NCBI GenBank assembly: GCA_025454875.1
Contig: JALONP010000005.1
Span: 1 to 64,000, forward strand
Direction of reading: 5' to 3'
DNA from: Bacteroidia bacterium
Lineage (GTDB): Bacteria; Bacteroidota; Bacteroidia; UKL13-3
DNA length: 64,000 bases
Every line of letters starts with the position of its first letter. Position 1 is the stretch's first letter. The notes beneath the pieces were generated by a model. That model was not told the DNA's origin. It did not search any database and worked only from the letters and a program-made list of their open reading frames with translations. The translations under genes and the position numbers were made by a program. Shown piece by piece: positions 59,829 to 64,000 of the stretch.

Positions 59829-61472
59829 TTACGCTCCGTGTTCCTTAATGATAGCGCGTAGCCATTTAAGCATTAAAAATATAGCAAGTGCCGCTACCAG
59901 TACAATGAGGCAATTTACGATGAAGAAGTATTGTTTATCCTCATAAGTATCCCATAGGCTGGCCAATACCCCACTCAATTTATTACCTATAGAAGTGCTC
60001 AGCATCCAACCGCCCATCATCAATGCCGCAAGTCGAGGAGGAGCCAATTTGGAAACCAGCGAAAGGCCCATTGGGCTAAGACATAGCTCGCCTACAGTAA
60101 TCACACCATAGGTTCCAATAAGCCACCATGCCGATACCTTTTCATTGCCATTCATGCCCATATGCACTGCTGCAATCATTACGGTAGTGGATAAAGCGGT
60201 AATCATCAGCCCCCAAAATATTTTACCCGGAGTGCTTGGCTCTATGCCTTTGCTGCGTGCCCAAACAAAGAATCCTACTACTAATGGCGTCAGTATCACC
60301 ACAAAAAATGGATTAATTGATTGAAATAATTCTGTTGATATCAATTGTACTGATTGCCCTTCAGTTGGCAATTGCGTTGGGGGTAAATTTTTAAAATAAT
60401 GCGGATAGTCAACTACCTTTTGCGTTTTACCAGTTTCAGTTTTAATAGGTCTAAATTGGTTATCGACCAACACTACTGAATCTTTGCTGTAGTTGATTTC
60501 TTGAACCATTCCCAGAGCCTTGGTTGTGGGTACGATGGCTGCAGGTAATTCGCGATCCGTATAACTTTCGGCCCAAGTTGTAAGTGCGGTTCCATTTTGC
60601 TTAAAAATAGCCCAAAAAATAACCACAACGCCCATAATGGCCAATAGTGCACCAATGGGTTTTTTGTCTTCTGCATTCGAACGCACATACAATGAAACGT
60701 AAAACAATACAATCGGTATGGATCCAAAAATAAAGGCATCTGTGCTATCGCTTCCAAAAATGGTACCTGGAATAAACCATCCCAATAAACCACCAGCAAT
60801 TGCTGGTAATAAAACAATGGATAGAATTTTGGCTACGCTCATGTCTTCGGCCTTGGCAGGTTTAATGGTATCAACAGCCTTGTAATGTTTGCTTCCAATC
60901 CAAAAAATGGCTATACCAATAAACATGCCGATACCCGCTGCAAAAAAAGCATATCCCCAACCAAAATGATTGCGCAAGTAAGCGGCAAAAAAATTGCAGA
61001 TAAACGCACCAATATTAATGCCCATGTAAAAAATATTGTATCCAGCATCTTTATTCGCCTTGTATTGCGGCTCGTTGTATAAATTGCCTAATAAGGTTGA
61101 AATATTGGGTTTGAAAAACCCGTTACCAACAATCATCAATGCCAAGGCAATAAAAAAAGTAGTTTCTCCAGGAATAGCTAAACACATATAGCCCAATCCC
61201 ATCAGCACGCCACCAATTGAAATGGCCACACGGTATCCTAAAATTCTGTCGGCTAACAATCCGCCAATAAATGGTGTAATAAATACCAGCGCGATGTACG
61301 TTCCAAAAATGTCTGATGCCTCTTTTTTCTCGAGACCTAATCCGCCCTTGTCTCCATCAGTCATGTATAGGAAAAAAATTCCTAGCATCAAGTAATAGCC
61401 AAATCGTTCCCACATTTCGGTAAAAAATAAGTAGGGAAGTCCTTTTGGATGTTTGCGTTGTATTTCAGTCAT
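59829..61472 (-). CDS. POT-family proton-coupled peptide transporter
   Basis: A 547-residue MFS protein of the proton-dependent oligopeptide transporter family. The family ExxERFxYY motif is seen in FFTEMWERFGYYLMLG near 18, and the signature FYMGINIGAFICNFFAAYLR near 150. The end has GELCLSPMGLSLVSKLAPPR. It imports di- or tripeptides across the inner membrane. A large loop at about 300-375 (DRELPAAIVPTTKALGMV and beyond) is an insertion compared with its neighbour at 61709. It lies 81 bases before wza and could be co-transcribed with the locus. Confidence 0.92.
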   Translation of the reverse strand: MTEIQRKHPKGLPYLFFTEMWERFGYYLMLGIFFLYMTDGDKGGLGLEKKEASDIFGTYIALVFITPFIGGLLADRILGYRVAISIGGVLMGLGYMCLAIPGETTFFIALALMIVGNGFFKPNISTLLGNLYNEPQYKANKDAGYNIFYMGINIGAFICNFFAAYLRNHFGWGYAFFAAGIGMFIGIAIFWIGSKHYKAVDTIKPAKAEDMSVAKILSIVLLPAIAGGLLGWFIPGTIFGSDSTDAFIFGSIPIVLFYVSLYVRSNAEDKKPIGALLAIMGVVVIFWAIFKQNGTALTTWAESYTDRELPAAIVPTTKALGMVQEINYSKDSVVLVDNQFRPIKTETGKTQKVVDYPHYFKNLPPTQLPTEGQSVQLISTELFQSINPFFVVILTPLVVGFFVWARSKGIEPSTPGKIFWGLMITALSTTVMIAAVHMGMNGNEKVSAWWLIGTYGVITVGELCLSPMGLSLVSKLAPPRLAALMMGGWMLSTSIGNKLSGVLASLWDTYEDKQYFFIVNCLIVLVAALAIFLMLKWLRAIIKEHGA

Positions 61473-61649
61473 GGGTTCGAATATGCGCTAAAAAAGGCAA
61501 TGGGGCAAGTAGGTTGAAGGAGAGGATTTTATAAGGATATTGGTGATTAAGATATAAATGGCTTTGCGACTTATGGTATGAGGGTTTTATTAAGTGTTAC
61601 TTTCTTTAGAGTTCCATTTGAAGTGGACTAAGTGGGATGCACAAAGGGT

Positions 61650-61682
61650 AAAAAGAAACCCTATGAGCAACTCACAGGGTTT
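61650..61682 (-). terminator. Rho-independent terminator after second POT gene
   Basis: On the minus strand AAACCCTGTGAG and CTCATAGGGTTT pair with one mismatch around a TTG loop, followed by CTTTTT. It lies 27 bases past the stop of the transporter at 61709, so the two transporter genes are separate units. Confidence 0.8.
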
Positions 61683-61708
61683 CAAAATGCGTATTACCTT
61701 ATAAAAAG

Positions 61709-63436
61709 TTAACGTACTCCATGCATCATCTTTAGCAACTTATTGCTCAACACAAATAAAATGATGGCAGCCACACCGGCCATTACCACAAAAATCATAA
61801 AGAAGTCGTATAAATCAGTTATTTGAAAACCGATGAATTGCTTGCTAATTCCATTTTCAGGATACAATCCACTTAAAACGCCCGCAAATTTATTTGCAGC
61901 AGAAGTAGATAAAAACCAAACACCCATCAGTAATGACGCAAATTTCACAGGTGCAAGTTTGTTTACCATTGACAAACCAATTGGCGATAAACACAATTCA
62001 CCAAATGTGTGAATCGTGTATAAACTTACCAACCACATCATGCTCACTTTTGCAGTTACATCTTTTACGCCTATTGCAATAACGGCATAACCAACTGCTA
62101 ACAAAAACAGTCCAATTGCTTGCTTATAGGGCGATGCTGGTTCAATGTTTTTATTTCCCATCCAGGTCCATAACAGTGCAAATAATGGCGCAAATATCAC
62201 AATAGCAATTGCATTAATTGATTGGAAGAAACTTGTTGGAATTTGTTCAATGTAAATTCCTTCATCAGAGAGCTGAAAAATACTATACACACCGTAAGCA
62301 ATGCCTCCACCTAATAACAGCATGAACAATTCTTTTACGCCACGTTGTTCGTTCTGAAAACCACGAAGTACCTTATTAAACAACCAGGCTAATATCCCTA
62401 CTACAATTGCAATTAATCCCAATAAGAATGTTTTTGACAAAGTAAGATTCACTGTTCGATCAGTTTGCTCTTCTGCAAAATAGGTTAAGGATGCTCCTGC
62501 TTGTTCAAATGCTGCCCAGAAGAAAATAACAAAAAATGCGATGATGTAAATAACCCAAATCCGTTCGCGTTCTTCCTTGTTTAAAGACCTGTCGGAAATA
62601 ATAAATCCGGGTGCAGCTATAGTTAACGAAAAAATGAAAGAGCCAATCACCCCAAAGTCTAAAAGATAAAACAACACAAACAAACCAACTTCTACTCCAG
62701 CCCAAGTTAAAATTTGTTGCATAGAGAAATCTTTTTTAACCTCAGCAGCAGTATCTATTGGAGGCGTATCTGTTTTTCTTGATTGGTTTGGAGCTGTACC
62801 AATTGGTGTGCCATCAGGAGTGACAATATAATGATCCTTTAGCCAAATAAACAGCAGTGTACTGAGTAACATCCCTACACCAGCAGCCAAAAATCCCCAT
62901 TTAAAATCAGCAGGATTTCCAGTATCTCCCAGCGTTCCACATACCAATGGGGATAAAAACGCACCTAAGTTAATACCCATGTAAAAAATGGTAAATGCCG
63001 AGTCTACGCGTTTATCTCCTTGCGGATAAAGCTGACCTACCATTGTTGAAATATTGGGTTTAAAAAAGCCGTTTCCAAAAATTAAAAAAGCCAATCCTGT
63101 ATACATAATCATTGATGACAATCCTACCTCTTGGTATAAGCTTCCGCTTGCAAACATTAAAAATTGGCCTATAGCCATTAAGAACCCGCCAATAATAATC
63201 GACTTCCGGTTTCCCCAATACCTATCGGCCATATAACCTCCAAGTAGCGGTGTTAAATAAACCAAGCCGGTGTAGCTTCCGTAAATATCTGAGCCAAGTG
63301 CTTTATCAAATAATAAAGCTTTGGTCATGTATAAAGTAAAAATAGCGCGCATACCGTAGTAGCTAAAACGCTCCCACATTTCGGTAACAAATAGCACATA
63401 CAATCCTTTAGGATGTCCTGTTGTTGATTGACTCAT
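61709..63436 (-). CDS. POT-family proton-coupled peptide transporter
   Basis: A 575-residue POT transporter related to the one at 59829. It shows FVTEMWERFSYYGMRAIFTL near 16 (ExxERFxYY), FYMGINLGAFLSPLVCGTLG near 147 and FGELCLSPIGLSMVNKLAPV near 477. A charged loop at about 215-240 (SRKTDTPPIDTAAEVKKDFS) splits the two halves. The central EEQTDRTVNLTLSKTFLLG segment is shorter than in its neighbour. It has its own terminator and a possible promoter at 63459-63487. The two are tandem paralogues. Confidence 0.92.
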   Translation of the reverse strand: MSQSTTGHPKGLYVLFVTEMWERFSYYGMRAIFTLYMTKALLFDKALGSDIYGSYTGLVYLTPLLGGYMADRYWGNRKSIIIGGFLMAIGQFLMFASGSLYQEVGLSSMIMYTGLAFLIFGNGFFKPNISTMVGQLYPQGDKRVDSAFTIFYMGINLGAFLSPLVCGTLGDTGNPADFKWGFLAAGVGMLLSTLLFIWLKDHYIVTPDGTPIGTAPNQSRKTDTPPIDTAAEVKKDFSMQQILTWAGVEVGLFVLFYLLDFGVIGSFIFSLTIAAPGFIISDRSLNKEERERIWVIYIIAFFVIFFWAAFEQAGASLTYFAEEQTDRTVNLTLSKTFLLGLIAIVVGILAWLFNKVLRGFQNEQRGVKELFMLLLGGGIAYGVYSIFQLSDEGIYIEQIPTSFFQSINAIAIVIFAPLFALLWTWMGNKNIEPASPYKQAIGLFLLAVGYAVIAIGVKDVTAKVSMMWLVSLYTIHTFGELCLSPIGLSMVNKLAPVKFASLLMGVWFLSTSAANKFAGVLSGLYPENGISKQFIGFQITDLYDFFMIFVVMAGVAAIILFVLSNKLLKMMHGVR

Positions 63437-63458
63437 GTAATGTTAAATTTAAGTAATG

Positions 63459-63487
63459 CAATATAAAACTATGATAGAACTATGCAA
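63459..63487 (-). promoter_or_regulatory. Candidate promoter for POT gene
   Basis: On the minus strand TTG (63487-63485), then 19 bases, then TATATTG (63465-63459), close to the Bacteroidota -33 TTG and -7 TAnnTTTG spacing, 22 bases before the ATG. One T is missing from the -7 box. Confidence 0.3.
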
Positions 63488-63490
63488 GTG

Positions 63491-63601
63491 CTAGTTTATA
63501 TTGGCAAACAATACCATTAGCCCATAAAGCAAAACAATGCTCATGATGATTGTGCCTATGGTAATAAGCATATCAACAAATGGTTTTAGTTTTTCTTTCA
63601 T
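63491..63601 (-). CDS. 36-residue single-span membrane protein
   Basis: An ATG at 63601 opens MKEKLKPFVDMLITIGTIIM and continues for 36 residues to TAG 63493-63491. A short charged head is followed by one hydrophobic helix of about 24 residues (MLITIGTIIMSIVLLYGLMV), a normal membrane-span composition. It begins two bases after the DUF1569 stop, which suggests translational coupling. No known function. It is very small, so it is supported by composition and spacing only. Confidence 0.6.
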   Translation of the reverse strand: MKEKLKPFVDMLITIGTIIMSIVLLYGLMVLFANIN

Positions 63602-63603
63602 GG

Positions 63604-64000
63604 TTATACCCCAAATTGCGTAAGGTGGTGGTTTAAATGTTTGCATTGCCCTTTGTTCCACTCGTCAACAGTTAGTTTGCCAAAAAAACCATGAGGGTAT
63701 TTGGTTACAACTGCAGGTCCACCTTTTGAAAAGGTTTCCATAAGTTGTAGTAAACGTTTTTTTTCGGTGTTAAAATCTTTTTCTGAACCAATCATCACAA
63801 ACTCTGGGCTGGTTGGCGTTCCGGGTTTGTAAGGTTTAGCGCTAGTAAGCATGCCTTTAAACAGAGGTCCAATGAAACGCGATGATAAGCTGCGTTTGCT
63901 TGTTGGGGGTGTTGTACTCATTGATTTCTTCAATCCTGCGCAACAGTGCGCCAGCATTTGTGCTACATTCATTCTTCCCCATTGAGGTTGTGTTGTAGGA
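63604..64000 (-). CDS. DUF1569 family protein, partial (5' end outside window)
   Basis: A DinB-like, four-helix protein of the DUF1569 family. Its start lies beyond the window edge: the frame stays open from 63972 to 64000 and reads PTTQPQWGRMNVAQMLAHC, where QWGRMNVAQMLAHC is the family's conserved N-terminal motif with a metal-binding His. The visible part has 131 residues. A second conserved part near its end reads LTVDEWNKGQCKHLNHHLTQ, which carries further His residues. The role of the family is not known. ATG 63972 is internal and should not be used as the start. Confidence 0.85.
   Translation of the reverse strand, partial: PTTQPQWGRMNVAQMLAHCCAGLKKSMSTTPPTSKRSLSSRFIGPLFKGMLTSAKPYKPGTPTSPEFVMIGSEKDFNTEKKRLLQLMETFSKGGPAVVTKYPHGFFGKLTVDEWNKGQCKHLNHHLTQFGV

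Noticed and set aside
1..64000. tRNA, rRNA, prophage, insertion sequence or integrase
   Set aside because: No matching secondary structure, conserved rRNA blocks, transposase or integrase motifs were seen by reading both strands.

Overview
The window looks like a chromosomal segment of a Bacteroidota bacterium, perhaps of the Chitinophagales/Sphingobacteriales type. The evidence is an AT-rich base composition, C-terminal type IX secretion (Por) sorting domains on three exported proteins, -7 boxes of the TAnnTTTG kind, lipoproteins of the CKKE type, a UpxY-type NusG paralogue, a DUF1569 protein and intergenic repeats of a kind I associate with this phylum. The genus cannot be fixed from the sequence. 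I see no rRNA, tRNA, CRISPR array, prophage or insertion sequence.

Region 1 (1-13951) is mostly housekeeping. It holds a TPR protein, a small frameshifted gene, the electron-transfer flavoprotein pair etfB-etfA (minus strand), a second small TPR protein, dnaB, two large exported proteins with T9SS tails, clpC, a ParE/RelE-type toxin-antitoxin pair and rlmH. Short tandem repeats (10-mer and 7-mer) fill the spacer between the two T9SS genes.

Region 2 (13966-22263) starts with an XRE-type repressor facing two direct repeats. These are followed by a tight three-gene operon for exported proteins: a T9SS protein, an alpha/beta-hydrolase and a beta-propeller lipoprotein. After it come a DUF58 protein, ferritin and a fused two-domain acyltransferase resembling the aminolipid synthase OlsF. 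The region closes with a nested inverted-repeat element.

Region 3 (22264-59747) is one very long minus-strand surface-polysaccharide locus of about 37 genes, most overlapping by 1-32 bases or separated by a few. Read in the direction of transcription, it begins with the outer-membrane export protein (wza-type) and the tyrosine-kinase co-polymerase (wzc-type). Next come a dTDP-3-amino-3,6-dideoxyhexose module (fdtA, GNAT, fdtB), a GT2 and the antiterminator upxY. A 219-base spacer with palindromes follows, then a winged-helix protein, an ABC polysaccharide exporter (wzm/wzt), an epimerase, an aminotransferase, a GT4 and an asparagine-synthetase-like enzyme. Then come an acetamidino-sugar module (amidotransferase, HisH2, HisF2), an unusual block (deacetylase, ATP-grasp, PHP, WbqC), a run of glycosyltransferases, a ligase/polymerase-type membrane protein, a CapK-like adenylating enzyme, wecB and a distal GNAT and deacetylase. 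The inferred product is a polysaccharide with amino, acetamidino, methylated and acylated sugars. It appears to be exported by the ABC system with Wza/Wzc partners. I see no flippase and no initiating sugar-phosphate transferase in the window.

Region 4 (59829-64000) holds two tandem POT-family peptide transporters, a 36-residue single-span membrane protein and the 3' part of a DUF1569 gene cut by the window edge.
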